Shown: positions 46,586 to 55,029 of the stretch, in pieces
How the letters are laid out: each line of letters begins with the position of its first letter
Numbering within the stretch: the stretch's first letter is position 1
The notes under the pieces: model-generated
Seen by the model: the letters and a program-made list of their open reading frames with translations, nothing else
The model's database searches: none
Told to the model about the DNA's origin: nothing
Program-made: the position numbers and the translations under genes
Source of the DNA: Erythrobacter litoralis HTCC2594
Lineage (GTDB): Bacteria; Pseudomonadota; Alphaproteobacteria; Sphingomonadales; Sphingomonadaceae
DNA: 64,000 nt
Assembly: GCF_000013005.1 (NCBI RefSeq)
Contig: NC_007722.1
Coordinates: forward strand, 2,361,501-2,425,500
Reading direction: 5' to 3'

Positions 46586-48112
46586 TCAGCGCATCAGGCC
46601 GCCGATGATGTTCCGCACGAAGGCCGTCGCCCCGGTGCGCAGCGGATCGGCGCGCGATTTCTTGCCGAGCACGGTCGCGACCGCGATCGAGGTCAGCGAA
46701 CCGGCGGCGGCGCTGGCGGCGGCCTTGCCGGCCCTGGACCACATCGAAGTCGTCTTGCGGCTGCGCTTGGCGACCTCTTCCTTGCCCTTCGCCTCGACTT
46801 CTTCGGCGGTCGCAGCGGCATCGGCGGCCTTGGCCGCAAGCACTTCTTCGGCGCTTTCACTATCCACCGCCTGATCGTATTTGCCTTCGACGGGGGAGAT
46901 CGAGCGGATGATGGCGCGTTCCTTCACCGTAACCGGCCCCAGCCGGCTGCGCGGCGGCTTGATCAGAGTGCGCTGCACGACGGTGGGGGCGCCGTCTTCA
47001 TCGAGCGTCGAGACCAGCGCCTCGCCCACCTTCAGTTGGGTAATCGCTTCCTCGACATCGAGATCGGGATTGATGCGAAAGGTATCCGCGGCCGCCTTGA
47101 TCGCCTTCTTGTCGCGGGGAGTGAAGGCGCGCAGCGCATGCTGGACGCGGTTTCCGAGTTGGCCGGCGACATCTTCGGGAATGTCGATCGGGTTCTGCGT
47201 CACGAAATAGACGCCGACGCCCTTGGAACGGATCAGCCGCACGACCTGTTCGATCTTGTCCTCCAGCGCTCTGGGCGCATCGTCGAACAGTAGGTGCGCT
47301 TCATCGAAGAAGAACACCAGCTTGGGTTTTTCCGGGTCGCCGACTTCGGGCAGGCTTTCGAACAGTTCGGCCAGCAGCCACAGCAGGAAGGTCGCATAGA
47401 GTTTGGCGCTGCGCATCAGCTTGTCGGCAGCCAGCACATTGATATAGCCGCGGCCCTGATCGTCTACTTGCAGGAAATCGTCGATCTCCAGCGCGGGCTC
47501 ACCGAAGAACTGGTCCGCGCCCTGACTCTCGAAGCTCAGCAATTGCCGCTGAATGGCACCGACCGATTGTTTCGAGACGTTGCCGTATTTGCCGGAAAGC
47601 TCCTTGGCATTCTCAGAGGCCCAGGCCAGCACCGATTGCAGGTCGCCGAAGTCGAGCAGCAACAGGCCATTGTCGTCGGCGTGGCGAAAGACGATCTGCA
47701 ACACGCCTTCCTGCGTATCGTTGAGGTCGAGCAACCGGCTCAGCAGCAACGGGCCCATTTCGGACACCGTGGTGCGGATCGGATGGCCCTGTTCGCCGTA
47801 AAGGTCCCAGAAGATCGCCGGATTGTCCGAATAGGCATAGTCTGCCATGCCCAGTTCCTCGGCGCGTTCCTCCAGCTTGTCGGCATGCTTGAAAGTCGGC
47901 GAACCGGCCATGGCAATGCCGGAAAGATCGCCCTTCACGTCGGCCACGAACACCGGAACGCCATTGGCGGAGAAGCTTTCCGCCAACCCCTGGAGCGTAA
48001 CCGTCTTGCCGGTGCCGGTCGCGCCCGCGATGAGCCCATGGCGGTTGGCGCGGCTAAGATCGAGATGCTGGTTTTCGCCATTGGCAGCGAGGCCGAGGAA
48101 AATCTGGTTCAT
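46586..48112 (-). CDS. HerA-like ATPase (DUF853, YjgR-like)
   Basis: A 508-residue P-loop ATPase of the HerA/FtsK superfamily, DUF853 group. Walker A is [10 protein letters not shown] (about 29-38), Walker B is [14 protein letters not shown], and an arginine-finger region [22 protein letters not shown] follows. The C-terminal 100 residues are Ala/Glu/Lys-rich and then hydrophobic Ala/Gly-rich. Despite the helicase label, the role of YjgR-like proteins is unknown; there is no NurA partner here. Confidence 0.88.
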   Translation of the reverse strand: MNQIFLGLAANGENQHLDLSRANRHGLIAGATGTGKTVTLQGLAESFSANGVPVFVADVKGDLSGIAMAGSPTFKHADKLEERAEELGMADYAYSDNPAIFWDLYGEQGHPIRTTVSEMGPLLLSRLLDLNDTQEGVLQIVFRHADDNGLLLLDFGDLQSVLAWASENAKELSGKYGNVSKQSVGAIQRQLLSFESQGADQFFGEPALEIDDFLQVDDQGRGYINVLAADKLMRSAKLYATFLLWLLAELFESLPEVGDPEKPKLVFFFDEAHLLFDDAPRALEDKIEQVVRLIRSKGVGVYFVTQNPIDIPEDVAGQLGNRVQHALRAFTPRDKKAIKAAADTFRINPDLDVEEAITQLKVGEALVSTLDEDGAPTVVQRTLIKPPRSRLGPVTVKERAIIRSISPVEGKYDQAVDSESAEEVLAAKAADAAATAEEVEAKGKEEVAKRSRKTTSMWSRAGKAAASAAAGSLTSIAVATVLGKKSRADPLRTGATAFVRNIIGGLMR

Positions 48113-48208
48113 TGAATCGATTGTACCCCCAATCCGGTGTGGTTGTGACGATGTGGCGGCAGGAGCAGCTATCGGTCAAGTGAGGTTCCAATTCCCGCAT
48201 CACGCTTT

Positions 48209-50032
48209 ATGGCGGAGGGAATGGCCGATCGCGCTCCTTTCGTTTTGCTCGACGATGCCCGTACCGAGGGCGCTGCGCAGGCGCACCTCTACGAGGGTCC
48301 GAGCGAGGTTTTCGTGGCCTATCGACCCGCTGAGGTGGAGAACGCGCTCGCCCGGGCGCAGGCGGCGCAGACGGAACGGGGCGGGACGCTGGCGGGCTAT
48401 ATCGGCTACGAAGCGGGCTTGGCGCTGGAGCCAAAGTTCATGCCGAGGGCCGATGCCCGCACCGGCGCTGGCGGGCCGCTGGTATGGCTCGGCCTGTTCG
48501 CGACGGAGCGTGCGGTGGAGGCCGAAGATGTTCCCGGCTGGCTATCGGAAAACGGGACCGGCCAGGCAACCCTCGGCCCGCTCGATCCGCAAGTCTCGCG
48601 CGGGGCTTACGAAGAGGCGTTTGCCACGCTGCAGGAGGCTATCAAGGCGGGCGATATCTATCAGGCCAATCTGACGCTGCCTTTGGCGGGCGGATATACC
48701 GGCGATCCGGTCGCGCTTTACGCCATGCTGCGACCCGCAGCGAAAGCCGGCTATGGCGGGCTGATCTTCGACGGATCGCACTGGCTCTTGAGCCTCAGCC
48801 CGGAACTGTTCGTGTCGCTCAAGGACGGGCAAGCTCGAGCCAAGCCGATGAAAGGCACGCGGCCGCGCGCGGCTGATGCGGAAGCGGACAAGACCTTGGC
48901 CGAAGACTTGACGGGTTCGGAGAAAGACAAGGCCGAGAACCTGATGATCGTCGATCTGATGCGCAACGACCTGAGCCGCGTGGCCGAGGCGGGCAGCGTG
49001 ACGGTGGAAAAGCCTTTCGCGGTCGAGAGCTACCCGACCGTGCACCAGATGGTCACGACGGTCCACGCGCGGCTGCAACCCGGAAAGGGCGCGATGGACC
49101 TGATCCACGCGCTGTTCCCCTGCGGCTCGATTACAGGCGCGCCCAAGATCCGCGCAATGGAACTGATTGACCGTGTCGAGCCCGATGCGCGCGGCCCCTA
49201 TTGCGGCGCGATCGGGCGGATCGATGGCGATGGCAACGCCGCCTTCAACGTCGCCATCCGGACATTGCGCCTCACGCCGATAGAGAACGAGCGCGGCAAG
49301 GCGGTGCTCGGCGTCGGCTCGGCCATCGTGGCGGACAGCGATTGCGGCACCGAATGGCGCGAGACAATCCTCAAGGGCGGCTTCGCACGCGCCAGCGATG
49401 CGCAGGCCCAGGCGCCCGGCTTCCACCTGATCGAAACGATGCGCTTCGATCCGGAGCGTGGGATCGAATTGCTCGAACTGCACCTCGAGCGGATGAAGGC
49501 GAGCGCGGCGGAGCTGGGCTTCACCTTCGATCGGCACGCCACCCGCAACCAGATCCAGGCGCTGTGCTTCGATCTGGAGCAGCCTGCACGCGTGCGGCTG
49601 ACCAGCGGTCGGACTGGTAATATCGCGCTCGAGGCAACCCCGCTCGGCGCGCCCTGGAGCGAGCCGGCGAGATGCGCGATCCTGCCGCTGCCGGTCGATC
49701 CCGGCGACTGGCGCTTGCGCCACAAGACCAGCGATCGGGGCTTTTACGAGGCAGCGCAGCATGTGGCACGCGAGGCCCAAGCGCAGGAGGCACTGTTGCT
49801 GCACCCCGATGGTCAGCTGACCGAAGGCTGCATCTCCAACATCTTCGTCGAGCGCGAGGGGCGGCTTGTGACACCGCCCGCTGCGCTGGGCCTGCTGCCG
49901 GGCGTGTTGCGGCGCTCGCTGATCGAACAGGGCCGCGCGGTCGAAGGGGAAGTCCGCATCGAAGACCTCGAAGGCGGTTTCTTCATCGGCAACGCCGTGC
50001 GCGGGCTGGTGAAGGCCGAGCTCATCGCCTAG
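48209..50032 (+). CDS. pabB-pabC: Fused aminodeoxychorismate synthase component I and 4-amino-4-deoxychorismate lyase
   Basis: A 607-residue bifunctional enzyme for p-aminobenzoate, the folate precursor. The chorismate-binding PabB part (about 1-390) has IYQANLTLPL, PMKGTRPR, DLMRNDLSRVAEAGSV, HALFPCGSITGAPK and GAIGRI. The PabC part (about 400-607) is a class IV PLP enzyme with the active-site lysine in RLRHKTSDRGFYE, LTEGCISNIFVE and LLPGVLRRSL. This fusion is common in alphaproteobacteria. The glutaminase component PabA is not in the window. Confidence 0.93.
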   Translation: MAEGMADRAPFVLLDDARTEGAAQAHLYEGPSEVFVAYRPAEVENALARAQAAQTERGGTLAGYIGYEAGLALEPKFMPRADARTGAGGPLVWLGLFATERAVEAEDVPGWLSENGTGQATLGPLDPQVSRGAYEEAFATLQEAIKAGDIYQANLTLPLAGGYTGDPVALYAMLRPAAKAGYGGLIFDGSHWLLSLSPELFVSLKDGQARAKPMKGTRPRAADAEADKTLAEDLTGSEKDKAENLMIVDLMRNDLSRVAEAGSVTVEKPFAVESYPTVHQMVTTVHARLQPGKGAMDLIHALFPCGSITGAPKIRAMELIDRVEPDARGPYCGAIGRIDGDGNAAFNVAIRTLRLTPIENERGKAVLGVGSAIVADSDCGTEWRETILKGGFARASDAQAQAPGFHLIETMRFDPERGIELLELHLERMKASAAELGFTFDRHATRNQIQALCFDLEQPARVRLTSGRTGNIALEATPLGAPWSEPARCAILPLPVDPGDWRLRHKTSDRGFYEAAQHVAREAQAQEALLLHPDGQLTEGCISNIFVEREGRLVTPPAALGLLPGVLRRSLIEQGRAVEGEVRIEDLEGGFFIGNAVRGLVKAELIA

Positions 50033-50038
50033 AAACCC

Positions 50039-50124
50039 TTCGGGCTGAGGCTGTCGAAGCCCTGCATTTTCTTTTAGCGCTGCTCTCAAAGTGAAGGACA
50101 GCCCTTCGACAGGTTCAGGGCGAA
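50039..50124. repeat. Inverted pair of a dispersed repeat
   Basis: Two 26-base segments (50039-50064 and 50099-50124) are inverted relatives, 20 of 26 positions pairing, each with a CTTCGACAG...TCAG core. They fill the gap between pabB-pabC and the pseudouridine synthase gene. The left arm can form a hairpin with the right. Confidence 0.7.
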
Positions 50125-50134
50125 CGAACAATCT

Positions 50135-50824
50135 ATGGATATTCCCATTCTCTTCGAAGACGGCGAAGCGCTGGTGATCGACAAGCCTGCCGGTCTGCCG
50201 ATCGAACGCCCGCGCCGCGGCGGGCCTTCGCTCGAAGACCATCTCGACGCGCTCAAGCTCGGCTTCCAGCGCGCGCCGGTACCGGTGCACCGGATCGATA
50301 CCGACACCAGCGGCTGCCTGTTGCTCGCGCGCAATCCCAAGGCGCTGAAACGCTTTGCCAAGGCTTTCGAAGAACGCCGCGTCGGCAAGCGCTATCTCGG
50401 TATCGTTGACGGCGTTCCGCAGCCGGAGGAAGGTGAGATCGCGCTGGCGCTCGCGAAGATCAGCAGCGCCGAAAAAGGCTGGCGCATGATCCCGGCGAAG
50501 AAGGGCAAGGCGTCACTGACCCGCTGGCGCTTGCTGCAAAAGCTGGAGCGCGGCGCGCTGCTGGAATTCGAACCGGAAACCGGACGCACGCACCAGATCC
50601 GCGTCCATGTCGCGAGCGGGCTCGGCCTGCCGCTGCTGGGCGACCCGGTCTATGGCGATGCCTCCACCGGTCCGCGCACCATGCTCCATGCCGCAGGACT
50701 GACCGTGGAGCGCGATGGCAAACCGTCCATAAGTGCCACGGCGCCGTTGCCCGCCGATTTCCTCGCGCTTGGCGCGCTCGATGGCACGAGCGATGGTCTA
50801 AGCGATGGCCCAAGTGATGGATAA
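50135..50824 (+). CDS. RluA-family RNA pseudouridine synthase
   Basis: A 229-residue pseudouridine synthase. It has the catalytic HRIDTDTSGCLLLA motif (D55), KRYLGIVDG, and GRTHQIRVHVASGLGLPLLGDPVYG. It lacks an S4 domain, like RluA itself; target uridines cannot be assigned. The C-terminal tail is a degenerate four-unit repeat (DGTSDGLSDGPSDG), of which the last part overlaps the arfB start by 20 bases in another frame. Confidence 0.9.
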   Translation: MDIPILFEDGEALVIDKPAGLPIERPRRGGPSLEDHLDALKLGFQRAPVPVHRIDTDTSGCLLLARNPKALKRFAKAFEERRVGKRYLGIVDGVPQPEEGEIALALAKISSAEKGWRMIPAKKGKASLTRWRLLQKLERGALLEFEPETGRTHQIRVHVASGLGLPLLGDPVYGDASTGPRTMLHAAGLTVERDGKPSISATAPLPADFLALGALDGTSDGLSDGPSDG

Positions 50825-51233
50825 CACGCTGCTCGACCGGGCCCATGCGCTGGCGGAAGAGAGCTTCATCGCCGGCACGGGGCCGGGCGGCCAGAATGCC
50901 AACAAGGTTGCGACCCAGGTGCAGCTGCGGGTCAACGTCTATGCGTTGCGCCTGCCCCCGCCGGTCTTCGCCCGGCTGCGCGATCTCGCCGGGAGCAAGC
51001 TGACGGCCAGCGGCGACCTGCTGATCACCGCCCGCGAGCATCGCACGCAGGACGCCAATCGCCAACTGGCCCGTGAAAAGCTCGGCGACCTGCTCGAAGC
51101 CGCGCATCGCAAGCCCAAGGCGCGCAAGAAAAGCCGCCTGAACCGCATCGGCAAGGTCCAGCGCCTGAAAGCGAAGAAAGCGCGCGGCGAGGTCAAGGCC
51201 AAGCGGGGAAAGGTATCGCGTTCGGACTGGTAA
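50805..51233 (+). CDS. arfB: Alternative ribosome-rescue peptidyl-tRNA hydrolase ArfB
   Basis: A 142-residue release-factor-like hydrolase (formerly YaeJ/ICT1) that frees stalled ribosomes. The catalytic GGQ is at 28-30 in AGTGPGGQNANKV, and the basic C-terminal tail (KPKARKKSRLNRIGKVQRLKAKKARG) is the one that enters the empty mRNA channel. ATG 50805 overlaps the upstream gene by 20 bases; ATG 50817 is an alternative start. Confidence 0.93.
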   Translation: MAQVMDNTLLDRAHALAEESFIAGTGPGGQNANKVATQVQLRVNVYALRLPPPVFARLRDLAGSKLTASGDLLITAREHRTQDANRQLAREKLGDLLEAAHRKPKARKKSRLNRIGKVQRLKAKKARGEVKAKRGKVSRSDW

Positions 51234-51358
51234 GCCTGTTCGATCTTGACTTTCGTGCCTGATTCGCCCAATTGCGCGCCCGACGAGGCGGTGCGTGCAG
51301 CGCGCCGCCCGATGTATTTTGGCCTCCCGCAGGCCCACCAGACCTTTAGGAAAGCACC

Positions 51359-51526
51359 ATGGCGAAGCCCGCTACCGTCAAGATCAAGCTCGTCTCGACC
51401 GCAGACACGGGCTTCTACTATGTGACCAAGAAGAACCCGCGGAACATCACCGAGAAGATGACCTTCCGCAAATACGACCCGGTCGTGCGCAAGCACGTCG
51501 AGTTCAAGGAAGCGAAGATCAAGTAA
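51359..51526 (+). CDS. rpmG: 50S ribosomal protein L33
   Basis: A 55-residue ribosomal protein beginning [21 protein letters not shown] and containing [25 protein letters not shown], ending KEAKIK. It is the cysteine-free (non-zinc) form. ATG 51359 is preceded by AGGA at eight bases. The 125 bases upstream to arfB are gene-free and presumably hold the promoter. Confidence 0.96.
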   Translation: MAKPATVKIKLVSTADTGFYYVTKKNPRNITEKMTFRKYDPVVRKHVEFKEAKIK

Positions 51527-51612
51527 GCTTTCTGAATGGCGGGAATATCCTGAATAACGGGAACAGGGCCCTGTCAGTGACAGTTCAGCGGACGAACTGT
51601 AAAGGGCCTGAC

Positions 51613-52278
51613 ATGACTAGAAAAATCCGTCTTCCTCGCCTTCGCCTCGGCGCTGCTCTTGCAGCGGCGCTGGCCGTTTCCGCGCCCGTCGCAATCATCG
51701 CGACCCCGGTGCCTGTCGCTGCGCAGAGCGCCGGCAGCCTCGACGATGCCGTCGCGGCCCTGCGCGGTATCTCGACCATGCGCGCCAGCTTCACGCAGAC
51801 CGATCGCAAGGGCCAGACCGTGGGCGGCACCATGACGCTCAAGCGCCCGGGGCGCATCCGTTTCGAATATGAAAAGGGCGTTCCGCTGCTGATCGTATCC
51901 AACGGCAGCTCGATGACGCTGGTCGATTACGAAGTGAACCAGGTCCAGCGGTGGCCGATCAAGAATTCGCCGCTGGGCGCATTGCTCGATCCCAGCCGCG
52001 ACGTGAAGCGTTACGGCAAACTGATATCGACCGGCAATCGCGATGTCCTCAGTGTCGAGGTGCGCGATCCGAAGAAGCCGGAATTCGGCGTCATTACGCT
52101 GATCTTCCTGCGCAATGCTTCAGCACCCGGCGGCTGGCAGTTAACTAACTGGGTGGCCCTTGATGCGCAGAACAATCGCACGACCGTACGACTTTCGAAT
52201 CAGCGCTACGGCATGTCTGTGAGCGACGCGACATTCAGGTACAAAGATCCGCGCCGTTCCAGTCGTCGCCCGGGGTAA
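51613..52278 (+). CDS. LolA-like outer membrane lipoprotein carrier protein
   Basis: A secreted 221-residue protein. The signal peptide runs to about residue 38 (cleavage near PVAAQS), then the LolA fold: ALRGISTMRASFTQTDRKGQTVGGTMTLKRPGRIRFEYE, LLIVSNGSSMTLVDYEVNQVQRWPI and LSNQRYGMSVSDATFRYKDPR. Its probable role is moving lipoproteins through the periplasm, as LolA does. ATG 51613 begins the signal peptide. The divergent alphaproteobacterial LolA form makes the assignment likely but not certain. Confidence 0.83.
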   Translation: MTRKIRLPRLRLGAALAAALAVSAPVAIIATPVPVAAQSAGSLDDAVAALRGISTMRASFTQTDRKGQTVGGTMTLKRPGRIRFEYEKGVPLLIVSNGSSMTLVDYEVNQVQRWPIKNSPLGALLDPSRDVKRYGKLISTGNRDVLSVEVRDPKKPEFGVITLIFLRNASAPGGWQLTNWVALDAQNNRTTVRLSNQRYGMSVSDATFRYKDPRRSSRRPG

Positions 52279-52460
52279 ACGCTTCGTCCGCCATGTGACG
52301 TGACTTTGCGACAAAGTGCGACATTGCGTTCATTGCCGTGAAAGCCGAACCGCAGTAATCTTGTTTCACCAAAGCGGTCGGAAGGCGGGTTTCCCCCCTG
52401 TTGCCTCGATCTTCCAATCAAGCCCGCTTTGTTCACAGCGTGACGAACGCTCACAAGGAA

Positions 52461-52496
52461 CCCTCGTGCCACTTGCCCCCGGCACGAGGGTTTTTT
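52461..52496 (+). terminator. Strong Rho-independent terminator
   Basis: A perfect ten-pair stem CCCTCGTGCC/GGCACGAGGG with a ten-base loop, followed by six T. It is 183 bases after the LolA-like gene, so it may end either that transcript or an independent small RNA. Confidence 0.9.
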
Positions 52497-52546
52497 GTTG
52501 AGTCTGATTTCCCGCACCCCATCCGGGGTGCGATATCCTCGCTCAA

Positions 52547-52572
52547 GGGGTCCTTCGGCAGGCTCAGGACCC
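52547..52572. repeat. Dispersed repeat copy
   Basis: TCCTTCGGCAGGCTCAGGAC core, related to the copies at 24710-24735 and 50039-50124. Confidence 0.6.
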
Positions 52573-52653
52573 AATCGCTGCGGGCGGCCAGTCGGCCTTG
52601 CGGCGCTATGCGCCGTGCTTCAGCGATACTTATAAGATAATGGGCCTAATTGT

Positions 52654-54084
52654 TCACTTCCATCCTAGTGCCTCGACCATGATGTCGTAGACCACATTCT
52701 GCTCGATGACGCCGCGGGCGCGCTCGGCGCCGGGCCCCTGCGCATAGAGCGGCACGTCTTCGCCCGCATGGGTCTCGCTGCCGGTCGGCACCAAAGCCTG
52801 CTGTGTCGCCATAACGCCCGTTTCGGGGACGGGTCGCTCGCCTGAGACAGCGCCGGGGCCGTTTGCGTAACCCAAGGTCGTATAGGGCTTGCCGTCCTCG
52901 GCAAGAATCGGGCCGCCGTCACCTTCTCCCTCCGGCGGGACCACCAGGCCGAGGATGGGATTGCCGCGCTTGGGATAGCCGGCGATGGTAAAGACATGGC
53001 TGTGGTCCGCGGTGACGAGGATCAGCGTCTCTTCCGGATCGGTGTTTTCGATCGCCCACTGGATCGCGCGGGCGAATTCGACCGCTTCCTCCAGCGCAAC
53101 CCCGGCCTTGCCCCAGTGGTGGCCGTGGTCGATCCTCCCGCTTTCGACCATCAGGTAATAGCCGTCGGGGTCCTTGGCGAGCCGCTGGATCGCTTCGCGC
53201 GTCATCGCGGTGAGCGTCGGCTCGCCATTGTCGGCGGCTTTCTCCGCCATGTAGGTCATGTGGCTCGGGGAAAAGAGCCCGAGGACCGGCTTCCCCGCCG
53301 GGGCGAGGCTCAATTCGTTGGCGTCGGTCACATAGGTGCCGCCTGTCCGCGCCACCCACGCGCCGGGGAGGTCCGCGGCGGCGTCGAGCCTGCGGCCGCC
53401 GTTGTCGGCGCCGAAGAAGGACGCGGTGCCGCCGCCGAGCGCGACATCGAAATCGAAATTCACCAATTGCGTCGCAATGTCGTCGCAGCCGAGCCCGCGC
53501 TGGTCTTCCGGCATCGAGGCATCGGCTTCCCAGTTGCGCTCGGTCGCGCGGGCATAGACCGAGGCCGGCGTCGCATGGGTGATGCGCGCCGTGCTGACCA
53601 CGCCGACCGCCAGGCCGCGCTCCTTCGCCTGCTCGCCGATCAGCGGCAGGTGGTATTGCTGCCCCGCCACGCAATCGGCGCGCGGTGCCTCCGGCCCGAT
53701 GCCGAGAAAGCCGATCTTGGTCTTCTTGCCAGAATGCATCGCCGTTGCCGTGCCCGCGCTATCGGGTACCTGCGCGTTGGTGTTGTAGGTCTTGACCAGC
53801 GCGACATTTTCGAAGCGTTCGAACGGCAGGATATATTCCTCGCCGGTCTGGCCGAGTTTCTGACCGGCATAGATGCGCGCGGCGGTCACGGTCGAGACAC
53901 CCATCCCGTCACCTATGAAGAGAATGACATTCTTGGCCTTGCCCGATTCTTGCGTCTCTGCAGCCTGTTGCACTGGCGCTGGCGCGCTCGTCACGTCGTC
54001 TTGCGCATAGGCTGTGCCGCAACCCGCCAGTGGCAGCGCGAAAGTGGCAAAAAGGGCGGCGAGGGCCGGGCGAGACTGGATCAT
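52654..54084 (-). CDS. Alkaline phosphatase (PhoA-type), probable lipoprotein
   Basis: A 476-residue phosphomonoesterase. Metal- and substrate-site motifs are NVILFIGDGMG (D59), the nucleophile S109 in NAQVPDSAGTATAMHSG, ESGRIDHGHHWGKA and LVTADHSHVF. The signal region has LAGC with Cys 22, so it may be lipid-anchored. ATG 54084 follows GGAGA. It fits with the phosphate-starvation genes at 31-34 kb; only a single CTGTCAC half-site (54134-54140, minus strand) resembling a Pho box lies upstream. Confidence 0.9.
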   Translation of the reverse strand: MIQSRPALAALFATFALPLAGCGTAYAQDDVTSAPAPVQQAAETQESGKAKNVILFIGDGMGVSTVTAARIYAGQKLGQTGEEYILPFERFENVALVKTYNTNAQVPDSAGTATAMHSGKKTKIGFLGIGPEAPRADCVAGQQYHLPLIGEQAKERGLAVGVVSTARITHATPASVYARATERNWEADASMPEDQRGLGCDDIATQLVNFDFDVALGGGTASFFGADNGGRRLDAAADLPGAWVARTGGTYVTDANELSLAPAGKPVLGLFSPSHMTYMAEKAADNGEPTLTAMTREAIQRLAKDPDGYYLMVESGRIDHGHHWGKAGVALEEAVEFARAIQWAIENTDPEETLILVTADHSHVFTIAGYPKRGNPILGLVVPPEGEGDGGPILAEDGKPYTTLGYANGPGAVSGERPVPETGVMATQQALVPTGSETHAGEDVPLYAQGPGAERARGVIEQNVVYDIMVEALGWK

Positions 54085-54202
54085 CAAATATCTCCGCATT
54101 TCGGATCGTGTCGCCGTGCTATCGCCCTTCGTTGTGACAGCAAAGCGAAAACCCGCCCGCGCTCCCTTGCTTGGGCGGGGCGCGCTACCTAAGGCAAGCG
54201 CC

Positions 54203-55000
54203 ATGGTTTCCGTCACCACCTGGAATATCAATTCCGTCCGCCTGCGCATGCCGATCGTCGAGCGATTCATCGACCAGGAAGCGCCGGACGTGCTGTGCCT
54301 GCAGGAGATCAAGTGCCAGGAACACCAGTTTCCCTACGAGGCCTTTCGCAAGCTTGGCTACGAGCATTTCGCGGTGCACGGGCAGAAGGGCTATCACGGC
54401 GTGGCGACGGTCGGGAAGGTCCCCTTCACCGAATTCTCCCGCCATGACTGGCAGGACAATGGCGAAGCGCGCCATGTCGGGATCGAACTGACCGAAGGCC
54501 CAGCAAAGGGCACGGTGATCGAGAATGTTTACGTCCCCGCCGGCGGCGATATTCCCGACCGCGAGCAGAACCTAAAATTCGGCCAGAAACTCGATTTCCT
54601 CGAACGGATGACGCGCTGGGCGGACAAGGTCGATCGGCCGACGCTGATCGTCGGTGATTTCAACATCGCACCGCTGGAAAGCGATGTCTGGAACCACAAG
54701 CAATTGCTCAAGGTCGTCAGCCACACGCCAGTCGAGGTCGAAACGCTGCAACGCTTCATGGACGCGCATGGCTGGAGCGATATCGGCCGCGAACACATCA
54801 GGGCGCCGGAACGTTATTACAGCTGGTGGAGCTATCGCTCGCCCGACTGGCGCAAGAACGATCGCGGGCGGCGGCTCGATCATATGTGGGCGAGCCCGGA
54901 ACTGGCGGCGCAGGCGACCGGGCACCGGTTGCTCGAAGATGCTCGCAGCTGGGAGAAGCCGTCCGATCATATCCCGCTGACGACGGAGTTCACCTTCTGA
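54203..55000 (+). CDS. xthA: Exodeoxyribonuclease III
   Basis: A 265-residue AP endonuclease/3' exonuclease of base-excision repair. Active-site motifs: TWNINSVRLR, LCLQEIKC (metal Glu), YVPAGGDIPDREQ, GDFNIAPLESDVWN, and the final KPSDHIPL (catalytic His). The start is ATG 54203; the frame is open upstream without a better start. Its TGA overlaps the possible beginning of ribA. Confidence 0.94.
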   Translation: MVSVTTWNINSVRLRMPIVERFIDQEAPDVLCLQEIKCQEHQFPYEAFRKLGYEHFAVHGQKGYHGVATVGKVPFTEFSRHDWQDNGEARHVGIELTEGPAKGTVIENVYVPAGGDIPDREQNLKFGQKLDFLERMTRWADKVDRPTLIVGDFNIAPLESDVWNHKQLLKVVSHTPVEVETLQRFMDAHGWSDIGREHIRAPERYYSWWSYRSPDWRKNDRGRRLDHMWASPELAAQATGHRLLEDARSWEKPSDHIPLTTEFTF

Positions 55001-55029
55001 ACGGGGCCGGGCCTTCTCCTACCCGCCGC

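Larger units (their letters stand above)
52279..52653. other. 375-bp intergenic region with terminator and hairpin repeats
   Basis: No gene is seen. From left to right: about 180 bases without repeats that could encode a small RNA (see findings); a strong terminator (52461-52496); a perfect eight-pair hairpin at 52513-52532 (CGCACCCC, four bases, GGGGTGCG); a dispersed CTTCGGCAGGCTCAG repeat within 52547-52572 that itself folds (GGGTCCT with AGGACCC); and a further GC-rich dyad before the alkaline phosphatase stop. Confidence 0.7.

Noticed and set aside
54134-54140. Pho box upstream of alkaline phosphatase
   Set aside because: Only one CTGTCAC half-site is present; no second repeat in the 11-base register.
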